Assembly (NCBI GenBank): GCA_023136785.1
Contig: JAGLQP010000120.1
Coordinates: forward strand, 1-6,278
Length of the DNA: 6,278 nucleotides
Direction: 5' to 3'
Source: Spirochaetales bacterium
Lineage (GTDB): Bacteria > Spirochaetota > Spirochaetia > SZUA-6 > DRHE01
Part shown: one piece after another, positions 1 through 6,151 of the stretch
How the letters are laid out: each line of letters opens with the position of its first letter
How positions within the stretch are numbered: the first letter of the stretch is position 1
Position numbers and translations under genes: made by a program
Notes under the pieces: generated by a model
Database searches by the model: none
Told to the model about the DNA's origin: nothing
Seen by the model: only the letters and a program-made list of their open reading frames with translations

Positions 1-735
1 AAAATACTGAAAGAACTCGGTCTGGCTGCGGCTCAGAAACGAGCCGGCAGAGCGACCAAGGAAGGCCGTGTCTTTTCCCGTATCAGTGACGGCAGAGGCG
101 TGCTTCTCGAGCTTACCTGCGAGACAGATTTCGTAGCCAAGAATAAGGAGTTCATTGCCCTCGGTGAAACTTTAGCCGAGCTGGCCGTCGCCAAGGGAAG
201 TTCTGCCCAACCGGAAGATTTCACTTCTCATGTGCAGGACGTTGTTGGTAGAATAAAAGAGAACATCACTCTGCGCCGTCTCAATGTTTTGGACGCCGGA
301 GCGAACGATCTGATTATGGACTACATCCATGGGGAAGGGAAGATCGGCGTCATGGTCAAGTTTTCGCTCTCCGATTCTTCCCTGAAGGACAACGCCAAGG
401 TCAAAGAGGTGGGTTTTGATCTGACTCTCCACACAGCAGCCTTCGCCCCTCTGTTCCTCACCAGGGATAAGGTTCCGGGGGAGTACTTGAAGGAGCAAGA
501 GGAGATCTTTACCAAGCAGGCTGAAAAACTGGGTAAACCGGAAAACGTCGTCAAGGGCATTATCCAGGGAAAACTGAACAAGCATCTGGCCGAGATCTGC
601 TTTGTTGACCAGCCTTTCGTCAAAGACCAGAATCTCAAAGTCACCAAGGTGCTTGAAACTTTGAGCAAAGAGATCGGCGGTACAGTCGAGATCGGCGAGT
701 ACTTATACTACAAAGTAGGGGAAGAGATCGAGTAG
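1..735 (+). CDS. tsf: Elongation factor Ts, 3' part (5' end outside the window)
   Basis: EF-Ts is the cytoplasmic guanine-nucleotide exchange factor that releases GDP from EF-Tu during translation elongation. The reading frame is open from base 1 and ends at TAG 733-735, leaving 244 codons. The family is usually about 280 residues, so some 35-40 N-terminal residues, including most of the UBA-like helical domain and the first family signature, lie upstream. The visible part starts with the end of that domain (KILKELGLAA), followed by the second EF-Ts signature ELTCETDFVAK at 109-141, whose TDFV core inserts into the nucleotide-binding domain of EF-Tu. The rest is the two-part core and dimerisation region, ending in a typical 'GGTVEIGEY...YKVGEEIE' tail. 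rpsB is expected just upstream. The third residue of the signature is T where N or V is commoner. Identification is secure. Confidence 0.97.
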   Translation, partial: KILKELGLAAAQKRAGRATKEGRVFSRISDGRGVLLELTCETDFVAKNKEFIALGETLAELAVAKGSSAQPEDFTSHVQDVVGRIKENITLRRLNVLDAGANDLIMDYIHGEGKIGVMVKFSLSDSSLKDNAKVKEVGFDLTLHTAAFAPLFLTRDKVPGEYLKEQEEIFTKQAEKLGKPENVVKGIIQGKLNKHLAEICFVDQPFVKDQNLKVTKVLETLSKEIGGTVEIGEYLYYKVGEEIE

Positions 736-746
736 GAAATCAGGCG

Positions 747-791
747 GTGAACCTGTGTTTCGGCACACCTGAGTGGAGGTTCACAGTTTTT
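747..791 (+). terminator. Stem-loop plus T run between tsf and frr (possible weak terminator or attenuator)
   Basis: GTGAACCT at 747-754 is perfectly complementary to AGGTTCAC at 777-784, giving an 8-bp stem. Inside it, GTGT 755-758 can pair with GCAC 763-766 (one T-G wobble) around a TTCG tetraloop at 759-762. Two bases after the outer stem comes TTTTT (787-791), then GTTT. This resembles a Rho-independent terminator, but the outer stem is only half G/C and its loop is large, so strong termination is doubtful. It may reduce read-through from the abundant rpsB-tsf message into frr, or serve as a processing or stabilising element. It ends 12 bases before the frr ribosome binding site. The pairing is seen directly; the role is inferred. 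Confidence 0.5.
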
Positions 792-795
792 GTTT

Positions 796-802
796 GAAGG
801 AG
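796..802 (+). promoter_or_regulatory. Ribosome binding site of frr
   Basis: GAAGGAG lies 8 bases before ATG 811. This favours ATG 811 over the in-frame TTG at 790, which would add seven residues and place the start upstream of the Shine-Dalgarno sequence. Confidence 0.85.
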
Positions 803-810
803 TAGTCCAG

Positions 811-1365
811 ATGGAAAGAGTACACAAGGAAACCGAAGAGAAGATGAAAAAAGCGGTGAAGGCTCTGGAGGATGAGTTTAAAACGATCCGTACGGGCAGG
901 GCATCCGCCGTACTGTTTGAGAACATCAGGGTGGAATACTACGACCAGAAGGTTCCCCTGAATCAGGTGGCGACCATCTCGGTGCCCGAGGCTCGTCTGG
1001 TCGTCATTCAGCCCTGGGATCGCTCCGTTTTATCGGGAATAGAAAAGGCTATCCAGAAATCAGAACTTTCCGTGAATCCCAACAACGACGGGAAAGTTAT
1101 CCGAATAAACATTCCTCCTTTGACTGAGGAACGGCGCAAGGAGCTGGCCAAGGTCGCCCGAAACATAGCGGAGAAGAGCAGAATCGCTGTTCGCAACATT
1201 CGCCGGGACGGAAATGATGAGCTCAAGAACCTCCAAAAGGCTTCTGAAATCAGTGAAGATCAATCCAAGCGCGGACAGGAGGATGTTCAAAAACTTACCG
1301 ACAAGTATATCGAAGAGGTGAACGCGATCGTGGAGGCCAAAGAGAAGGAAATAATGGAAATCTGA
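811..1365 (+). CDS. frr: Ribosome recycling factor
   Basis: RRF acts with EF-G in the cytoplasm to split the post-termination ribosome so that subunits and mRNA can be reused. The 184-residue product matches the usual length of about 185. Domain I, the three-helix bundle, is formed by the N-terminal helix (residues 1-30, ending in the family motif RTGRAS at 27-32) and the long C-terminal helices (about 105-184). Domain II, the small beta domain, lies between them and contains VPEARLVVIQPWD. The conserved VRNIRRDGND block is present; its second consecutive Arg falls at residue 132, the position of the essential Arg132 in E. coli RRF. The tail carries the typical EISED...DVQKLTDKY stretch. pyrH, which often precedes frr, is absent here. 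The TGA stop shares its last base with the ATG of uppS, suggesting translational coupling. No oddities in the protein. Confidence 0.97.
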   Translation: MERVHKETEEKMKKAVKALEDEFKTIRTGRASAVLFENIRVEYYDQKVPLNQVATISVPEARLVVIQPWDRSVLSGIEKAIQKSELSVNPNNDGKVIRINIPPLTEERRKELAKVARNIAEKSRIAVRNIRRDGNDELKNLQKASEISEDQSKRGQEDVQKLTDKYIEEVNAIVEAKEKEIMEI

Positions 1366-2120
1366 TGACTAGGGAAACCTTTTCCCCCCTTCCGCAGCAC
1401 GTGGGCATCATCATGGACGGAAACGGAAGGTGGGCTCAACGCCAGGGAAAAGCCCGCACTCGGGGGCACCTCGAGGGTGTGAAGGCTGCCAAGAGAATTG
1501 TTCGCGCCGCTTTGAAAGCCGGCCTGCGCTATATCACACTGTTCACCTTCTCTACTGAGAACTGGAAACGCACCAGCAAAGAAGTCTCCTACCTCATGTT
1601 TCTTATAAAAAGCCATCTCCGTAGGGAGTTCAAGTTCTACCAAGACAACGAGATCCGTGTGGTCAGCTCTGGAAATATCAGTCGGCTGCCCAAGGACGTT
1701 GCACAGGAGCTCGAAAGAGTCACCCGGGAAACCGCTCACTTCGACAGGATGACCTTGAATCTAGCAATCGATTACGGCGGTAGGGACGAGATCCTGCGTG
1801 CCGTCAACCGTACTCTGGAAGAAGGGAAAAACGGCGACATCTCCGAGGAAGATATTCGATCCCATCTTGATCACCCGGAGATTCCCGACCCCGACCTGAT
1901 CATTCGTACAGGGGAAGAATGCCGTATCAGCAATTTTCTGATCTGGCAAATGGCCTATTCCGAGCTGTACTTCAGCTCAAAGATGTGGCCCGATTGGGAT
2001 GAGACAGACTTGGCTGAGGCACTCCAATTGTACGGAGGTCGGGAACGCCGCTATGGCGCTCAGAAATCGTCGGAGCACTCATCAATAGGATCGGGTTACG
2101 TAACCGCGGGGATGCGGTAA
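1365..2120 (+). CDS. uppS: Undecaprenyl diphosphate synthase (cis-prenyltransferase)
   Basis: UppS condenses farnesyl diphosphate with eight isopentenyl diphosphates to form the C55 carrier used for peptidoglycan and other surface glycans; it works at the cytoplasmic face of the membrane. The 251 residues match the family (about 250). HVGIIMDGNGRWA at 12-24 carries the catalytic Asp (D18), then FSTENWKR, NLAIDYGGRDEI, and near the C-terminus the diphosphate-binding block R181-T-G-E-E-C-R187-I-S189-N followed by WQMAYSELYF and RERRYG. The two Arg and the Ser that correspond to E. coli R194, R200 and S202 are kept. The odd point is Glu184 where E. coli has the second Gly of RTGGE. The start overlaps the frr stop by one base; AAGGAA at 1345-1350 is rather far (14 bases), so coupled initiation is likely. 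The last 15 or so residues are a poorly conserved tail. Confidence 0.96.
   Translation: MTRETFSPLPQHVGIIMDGNGRWAQRQGKARTRGHLEGVKAAKRIVRAALKAGLRYITLFTFSTENWKRTSKEVSYLMFLIKSHLRREFKFYQDNEIRVVSSGNISRLPKDVAQELERVTRETAHFDRMTLNLAIDYGGRDEILRAVNRTLEEGKNGDISEEDIRSHLDHPEIPDPDLIIRTGEECRISNFLIWQMAYSELYFSSKMWPDWDETDLAEALQLYGGRERRYGAQKSSEHSSIGSGYVTAGMR
2094..2105. other. Perfect 12-base palindrome near the uppS 3' end
   Basis: GGTTACGTAACC reads the same on both strands. It lies inside the non-conserved C-terminal tail of uppS, 32 bases before the cdsA ATG. As RNA it could form only a 4-bp stem with an ACGT loop; as DNA it could be a site for a dimeric protein. Position and symmetry are seen; any function is unproven and chance is possible. 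Confidence 0.3.
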
Positions 2121-2137
2121 CTACAGTATCCATTATC

Positions 2138-2986
2138 ATGAGCGGCAGTTCCTTCTTGGTGAGAACGGCAACCGTTGTTGTTGCCCTTCCTCTCTTTTTC
2201 CTGTTGATTTTCATCCTTCCTCACTACAATCACCTGGTTCTGAACATCGGCGCGGTCCTGATCTCCGGTGTTGGAGCCAGGGAAGTGGAGAAACTGCTCG
2301 TAAAACGGGGGATCCCGACCTTTGCCTTCCTTTTCCCTTTAGCCGCATTGATCCCCGCGATTACCTATCTGGAGGTGATAGGGGTTGTTTCCCCCCGGTG
2401 GTCTTTAGCCGTTCCGACCGGGTTGGTGGTCCTGGTACTGCTGCGCTCCCTTTGGGTGCGGGGTCCGCAGGACCTGGCTCCTCTGCTTCAGAGGATCTCG
2501 ACCTCTCTGTTGGTGCTGATCTATCCGGCTCTGTTCCTATCCTTCATCGTTCGGCTCAGCGCACTGGAGAACGCCAGCCTGGTATTGTTCTTCTTTTTCA
2601 GCATCAACTTCGCCAACGATATTATGGCCTACCTGGTCGGTATGTTCGTTGGCCGGGGCACCAAGTTGAACTATCCCATTAGTCCGAACAAATCCGCCCT
2701 CGGATTTGCGGCCGGGGTCCTATCATCCGTAGGGATCGCAGTTTTATTCAAAGCCCTGTTTCCCCAGCTGCTGCCCTTTCGTTACCCGATTACCGCTTTG
2801 TTCGGAGCTGCCATGGGAGTTTTCACAATTGCGGGGGACCTGGTGGAGTCGGCTCTAAAACGTTCGGCGGAAGTCAAGGATTCAGGGGAGATCATTCCCG
2901 GTCGGGGAGGGATCCTCGATTCCATCGACTCCTGGCTTTTCACCGCTCCGATGTTCTACTTTGTCTTTCTGCTCATTTCGCGGTAA
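2138..2986 (+). CDS. cdsA: Phosphatidate cytidylyltransferase (CDP-diglyceride synthase)
   Basis: CdsA converts phosphatidic acid and CTP into CDP-diacylglycerol, the branch point of phospholipid synthesis, in the inner membrane. The 282-residue product is strongly hydrophobic with about seven or eight membrane segments, the first at roughly residues 8-28. Family landmarks are present but altered: NDIMAYLVG at 160-168 matches the usual DTGAYFVG region, SPNKSALGF at 182-190 matches SPKKTWEGF, and S238-A-L-K-R...K247-D248-S-G...P254-G-R-G-G-I-L-D-S-I-D264 matches the CdsA signature. In that signature the usual His is Arg256 and the usual Arg after the first late Asp is Ser262. The cation-binding Asp residues D248, D261 and D264 and Lys241-Arg242 are kept. 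ATG 2138 is the only ATG/GTG/TTG available upstream in frame after the last stop, yet it has no clear Shine-Dalgarno sequence; initiation may depend on ribosomes finishing uppS 17 bases upstream. TTG 2156 or GTG 2159 are alternative starts. Function is likely intact. Confidence 0.93.
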   Translation: MSGSSFLVRTATVVVALPLFFLLIFILPHYNHLVLNIGAVLISGVGAREVEKLLVKRGIPTFAFLFPLAALIPAITYLEVIGVVSPRWSLAVPTGLVVLVLLRSLWVRGPQDLAPLLQRISTSLLVLIYPALFLSFIVRLSALENASLVLFFFFSINFANDIMAYLVGMFVGRGTKLNYPISPNKSALGFAAGVLSSVGIAVLFKALFPQLLPFRYPITALFGAAMGVFTIAGDLVESALKRSAEVKDSGEIIPGRGGILDSIDSWLFTAPMFYFVFLLISR

Positions 2987-2997
2987 ATTTGAAAAAT

Positions 2998-3003
2998 AGG
3001 CGG
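2998..3003 (+). promoter_or_regulatory. Likely ribosome binding site of dxr, deciding the start
   Basis: AGGCGG (one mismatch to AGGAGG) ends 6 bases before TTG 3010. The upstream in-frame TTG at 2989 has no purine-rich sequence ahead of it, so 3010 is preferred. Confidence 0.55.
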
Positions 3004-3009
3004 CGAGGG

Positions 3010-4179
3010 TTGAACAGAAAAAAAGTTATTGTGCTGGGAAGCACAGGCTCGATAGGAAAAAACACTCTCAAGGTAGTTGAAGCACTTGAGCCGGATTTCG
3101 ATGTTGTAGCGCTAGGCTGCCGCAGCAATGTTCGGAGTCTCGCTGGACAAGTGCGGGAGTTCTCCCCTCGGGCAGTTGCCGTTGCCGGAACCCTCGACCG
3201 AGAGGCTGAACGAAGTCTGTCGGAACTGGGGCAGGTACGGTTGTATCGGGGAGAGGAAGGGCTGCTCGAGATGATAGCCGAAACCGAGGCCGACCTGGTG
3301 GTCAATGGGATATCCGGCTCCAAAGGACTGCTTCCCTCGGTGAAAAGCCTGGAGACGGGGAAAAACCTGGCCCTGGCGAACAAAGAGACCATTGTGATGG
3401 CCGGTACCCTGGTTTCGGACCTGGCTCGTCGAATCGGAGTTGAACTGCTGCCTGTTGACTCGGAGCACCATGCGGTTTATACGCTCTTACACAACCGCAA
3501 GAAGGAGGAGGTGCAAGAGATCATTCTCACAGCTTCCGGGGGAGCATTCCGAGATCTCTCCTACGAACAGTTGAAGCATGTACGACTCGAGGATGCAGTA
3601 ACACACCCCAACTGGAATATGGGGGCAAAAATAACCGTGGATTCGGCCACGATGGCCAACAAAGGGCTAGAAGTCATCGAAGCTCACTACCTTTTCGACT
3701 TCCCTGTTTCAGCGATCAAGGTGTTGATCCATCCGCAGAGCTATGTTCACTCCCTGGTTCGTACAACGGATGGTTTCCTCTACGCCCAGATCAGTCGGCC
3801 GGATATGCGCCTGTCGATTCAGGACGCGCTGACCTATCCTCGATTGCAGCGATCCTGCATTGAACCCTTCGAGCTAACGGGCAAGAGTTTGAGCTTCGAG
3901 CCGGTGGATCCACGGAAGTATAGGTTGCTCTCCCTGGCCTACGAGGCTGTCGAGCGCTCGGGAGGATACGCAATCGCCTACAACGCCGCCAATGAGGTGG
4001 CGGTGGAACAGTTCCTGAGCCGAGGGATCTCGTTTTTGGAGATTTCTTCGCTGGTAGAGGACACCCTGCAGGACGATTGGAGTGGTTCGACGAGTAGGAT
4101 CGAGGAGATACTTCAGGTCGATCAGGAGGCGAGACGGAGAACCGTGGAAATTTTAAAAAAGATGAAAAGGATTGCTTGA
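3010..4179 (+). CDS. dxr: 1-deoxy-D-xylulose-5-phosphate reductoisomerase
   Basis: DXR is the NADPH- and metal-dependent cytoplasmic enzyme that rearranges and reduces DXP to 2-C-methyl-D-erythritol 4-phosphate, the committed step of the non-mevalonate isoprenoid pathway; its products supply UppS. From TTG 3010 the protein has 389 residues, normal for the family. The NADPH-binding GSTGSIG is at 10-16, so this start leaves the expected short lead before the first strand; TTG 2989 would add seven residues. Further landmarks are LANKETIVMAG, the metal ligands D150 and E152 in PVDSEH, SGGAFR at 176-181, HPNWNMG (H199, W202) of the flexible loop, the VDSATMANKGLE block ending in the third metal ligand E221, and HPQSYVHSLV. 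All catalytic positions are kept. The block SEHHAVY has His where Asn or Ser is usual, a position that varies in the family. It sits 23 bases after cdsA and one base before rseP. Confidence 0.96.
   Translation: MNRKKVIVLGSTGSIGKNTLKVVEALEPDFDVVALGCRSNVRSLAGQVREFSPRAVAVAGTLDREAERSLSELGQVRLYRGEEGLLEMIAETEADLVVNGISGSKGLLPSVKSLETGKNLALANKETIVMAGTLVSDLARRIGVELLPVDSEHHAVYTLLHNRKKEEVQEIILTASGGAFRDLSYEQLKHVRLEDAVTHPNWNMGAKITVDSATMANKGLEVIEAHYLFDFPVSAIKVLIHPQSYVHSLVRTTDGFLYAQISRPDMRLSIQDALTYPRLQRSCIEPFELTGKSLSFEPVDPRKYRLLSLAYEAVERSGGYAIAYNAANEVAVEQFLSRGISFLEISSLVEDTLQDDWSGSTSRIEEILQVDQEARRRTVEILKKMKRIA
4166..4171 (+). promoter_or_regulatory. Ribosome binding site of rseP, deciding the start
   Basis: AAAGGA, inside the end of dxr, is 9 bases before GTG 4181 but directly abuts the in-frame TTG 4172. 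The spacing supports GTG 4181 as the start. Confidence 0.65.
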
Positions 4180-4180
4180 A

Positions 4181-5524
4181 GTGATAGTAACAATAATTTT
4201 CGGAGTCGTTGGTTTCGGTATCATGGTGTTCGTGCACGAGCTTGGGCACTTCATCGCGGCCAAGCGGTTAGGGATCGGAGTCGAAGTCTTTTCCCTGGGT
4301 TGGGGAAAGAAGATCGTCGGTTTTGACTACAAAGGCACGAATTACCGCATTTCCATGCTCCCCTTCGGCGGCTATTGCAGGATGAAGGGAGAAGATCCGT
4401 ACAGCTTGCAGGAGCAGCGGGAGGACGGCTCCTTCTTCGCAGCCCGTCCGTGGAAGCGGGTCGTGACCTCCGCCGCCGGACCGATGGCGAACGTGCTGTT
4501 CGCGGTTCTCGTCCTTGCCTTGATTTGGTGGACCGGCTTCGATGTGCATACGGATGGAAACCGGATCGTCTTGGTGTCGGATTACAGTTTGGACGGTTTT
4601 TCCGAGCTGCCTCCTGCCACCCAGGCCGGCCTGAAGAGCGGCGACAGAATCATCGCCATCGATGCCCAGCCGGTGAATCATTTCCAGGACCTCCTGAAAA
4701 CTGTGGCCACCGCCCCGAACGAGCAGCTTGTGCTGACAATTCTGCGGGAGGACAGGCAGCTTCAGATAGCCCTGACACCCCAACTGGACCTCGATACGGG
4801 AGCGGGCAGGATCGGTGTCTATGCCTGGAGAAATCCCATCGCGGACAAAGTCGACTCGGGCGGCTCGGCAGCCTTGGCTGGTCTGCAGCGGGGAGATCTC
4901 ATCGTTGCAGCCGGAGGTCAGCCTGTTCGCCATACCATAGATTTATATCAGCAGCTGGGGGACAGACCGGAAACGCTGGAGATCCGCTATCGAAGAGACG
5001 GGACCGAAATAAATACGACTCTTGTTCTGGATTATGACGAGCAGGGAATCGCCAAGCTGGGTCTGAATTTTGCCGTGGATGTTTATCCCTCTCAACGGGT
5101 CGGACCGATTGGAGCACTGCGTAAGGGCATCGAGGAGAGCTGGGATACCTTCCTAATCACGGTGAAGGGGATCGGCCTGTTGTTTCAGGGGGTCAACTTG
5201 AGAAACGCCGTTGCCGGACCCCTGCGCATCACCTACTATGTCGGTTCGGTAGCCACCAGCGGTTTCAGCATAGGTTTCGCCGAAGGGATAGTGTCTTACT
5301 TTCGCTTCCTCTGCCTGTTGAGCATCGTGCTGTTCATCATCAATCTCCTGCCCATCCCGGGTCTGGATGGCGGGCAGATTCTCGTGTTTACTTTAGAAAT
5401 CCTACGGAGAAAACCCCTACAGCCGAAAGTGATTGCCCGTATACAAATGATCAGCTTCTCCTTCATCATTCTGATCGCGGTGGCGGTCACCTTCAGCGAC
5501 ATCCTTTTTTTCATGGGGAGGTGA
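4181..5524 (+). CDS. rseP: Site-2 family intramembrane zinc metalloprotease with two PDZ domains
   Basis: RseP-type proteases (family M50) cut membrane-spanning substrates such as anti-sigma factors or leftover signal peptides within the inner membrane. From GTG 4181 the protein has 447 residues, close to the 450 of E. coli RseP. Transmembrane segment 1 (about 4-27) holds the zinc motif H19-E-L-G-H23. The re-entrant loop LPFGGYCRMKGE follows near 60-71, then segment 2 around 95-118 with AGPMAN at 99-104. Two periplasmic PDZ domains lie at roughly 125-205 (QAGLKSGDRI) and 215-290 (LAGLQRGDLI). Segment 3 contains N388-LLPIPGLD396GG, which gives the third zinc ligand (Asp396), and segment 4 is near 423-444. 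All catalytic residues are present. The real substrate cannot be told from the window: no sigma or anti-sigma gene is here. One base separates it from dxr, and its stop lies inside the ribosome binding site of the next gene. Confidence 0.95.
   Translation: MIVTIIFGVVGFGIMVFVHELGHFIAAKRLGIGVEVFSLGWGKKIVGFDYKGTNYRISMLPFGGYCRMKGEDPYSLQEQREDGSFFAARPWKRVVTSAAGPMANVLFAVLVLALIWWTGFDVHTDGNRIVLVSDYSLDGFSELPPATQAGLKSGDRIIAIDAQPVNHFQDLLKTVATAPNEQLVLTILREDRQLQIALTPQLDLDTGAGRIGVYAWRNPIADKVDSGGSAALAGLQRGDLIVAAGGQPVRHTIDLYQQLGDRPETLEIRYRRDGTEINTTLVLDYDEQGIAKLGLNFAVDVYPSQRVGPIGALRKGIEESWDTFLITVKGIGLLFQGVNLRNAVAGPLRITYYVGSVATSGFSIGFAEGIVSYFRFLCLLSIVLFIINLLPIPGLDGGQILVFTLEILRRKPLQPKVIARIQMISFSFIILIAVAVTFSDILFFMGR
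5517..5524 (+). promoter_or_regulatory. Strong ribosome binding site of the CpXC gene, overlapping the rseP stop
   Basis: GGAGGTGA is a full match to the 16S rRNA anti-Shine-Dalgarno region. It contains the rseP TGA stop (5522-5524) and its GGAGG core ends 6 bases before ATG 5528. It is the best ribosome binding site in the window and predicts efficient, coupled translation. Confidence 0.85.
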
Positions 5525-5527
5525 GGG

Positions 5528-6151
5528 ATGAAGCGCCGAATCGTCTGTTTCTGCGAGCACAGTTTCGATGCAGATATTCCCCTTTCGATCGACCTGGGTA
5601 AAGAACCCGAGGTGGAGCAGGCGATCATCAGTGGGGAGTTCCTCAATATCCGCTGTCCGAATTGTGGTAAGGTGCTGAAACCGGAGTTCCCCGTTTTTAT
5701 TGACGATCCCCAGGCCGAGAACAGTATCTTTTTCGTTCCCGAGTTGGATCGGGGTATGTATTTCAGGGGTGCCCTGTCCTACAGCCTTCGCGAGGCGAAT
5801 CGGGTCGCGATCGGATATGAGGAGCTGGTGGAGAAATTCCTGATCAAACGGCACAATCTCGATGACCGGGTGGTGGAGATCGTGAAGTACTTCCTGCTGA
5901 GCAAGATCATGGAGGACTACTCCGGCGACAAGGAGGTGCGCATCCTTTTCAGCAAACGGGAAGAGGATGCGGTGTTGTTTACCGTACTGGGCCTGAAGGA
6001 GGATGAGGTTGGGGTCTTGAAAGTCCCCATGGAAACGGTCCACAAAGGCGAGTCCCAGCTGGAGGAGAAGAAGCGCCAGGAACCATTCTCCGAAATCCTC
6101 AAAGCGCCCTATGTCTCGATCAATAATTTATTTGTGGAAGGTTCAGATTGA
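5528..6151 (+). CDS. CpXC-domain protein of unknown function
   Basis: The 207-residue protein has no signal peptide or membrane segment, so it is probably cytoplasmic. Residues 5 to about 75 resemble the CpXC domain (as I recall, a presumed metal-binding domain with two CPxC motifs): a first cysteine pair C7-F-C9-E-H, an acidic stretch, 'AIISGEFLNIRCPNCGK' with the second motif C43-P-N-C46, then 'FPVFIDDPQAENSIFFVPE'. The four cysteines could bind one zinc. The first motif is CxC rather than CPxC, one residue shorter. The remainder (about 85-207) is charged and mostly helical by eye, with a Lys/Glu-rich stretch near 177-186 and a closing 'APYVSINNLFVEG'. I do not know a function. It is tightly coupled to rseP upstream and overlaps the next gene by four bases, so a shared task with one of them is plausible but inferred. 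Confidence 0.85.
   Translation: MKRRIVCFCEHSFDADIPLSIDLGKEPEVEQAIISGEFLNIRCPNCGKVLKPEFPVFIDDPQAENSIFFVPELDRGMYFRGALSYSLREANRVAIGYEELVEKFLIKRHNLDDRVVEIVKYFLLSKIMEDYSGDKEVRILFSKREEDAVLFTVLGLKEDEVGVLKVPMETVHKGESQLEEKKRQEPFSEILKAPYVSINNLFVEGSD
6136..6141 (+). promoter_or_regulatory. Ribosome binding site of the last gene
   Basis: GGAAGG, inside the end of the CpXC gene, is 6 bases before TTG 6148. This supports the TTG start and the four-base TTGA overlap with the preceding stop. Confidence 0.6.

Noticed and set aside
681..709. Possible promoter for frr at the tsf end (TATACT at 704-709)
   Set aside because: The -10-like hexamer matches 5 of 6, but there is no acceptable -35 at 16-18 bases and it lies within coding sequence. 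Support is too weak to list.
747..797. A 16-codon leader-peptide frame starting GTG 747
   Set aside because: It has no ribosome binding site at a proper distance, coincides with the stem-loop and shows no run of regulatory codons.
2018..2137. Upstream in-frame extension of cdsA into uppS
   Set aside because: The frame is open from 2018 but contains no ATG, GTG or TTG, so an extended CdsA would need a rare ATT or ATC start.
3457..3474. DXR motif SEHHAVY with His where E. coli has Asn
   Set aside because: The metal ligands D150 and E152 are intact and this position is variable in the family (Asn or Ser in others), so it is not treated as a notable anomaly.
4268..4933. A 221-codon open frame on the - strand across rseP
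   Set aside because: It is antisense to a well-supported gene, has no recognisable domain, and no other gene in the window is on the - strand.
4375..5037. A 220-codon open frame inside rseP in another + frame
   Set aside because: The product is rich in Arg, Gly, Ser and Pro with no recognisable motif, and it lies wholly within rseP, whose own frame has all family motifs. It is a composition shadow.
5417..6043. A 208-codon - strand open frame across the rseP end and the CpXC gene
   Set aside because: It spans two coding genes in antisense. The + strand genes have good ribosome binding sites and recognisable motifs; this frame has neither.
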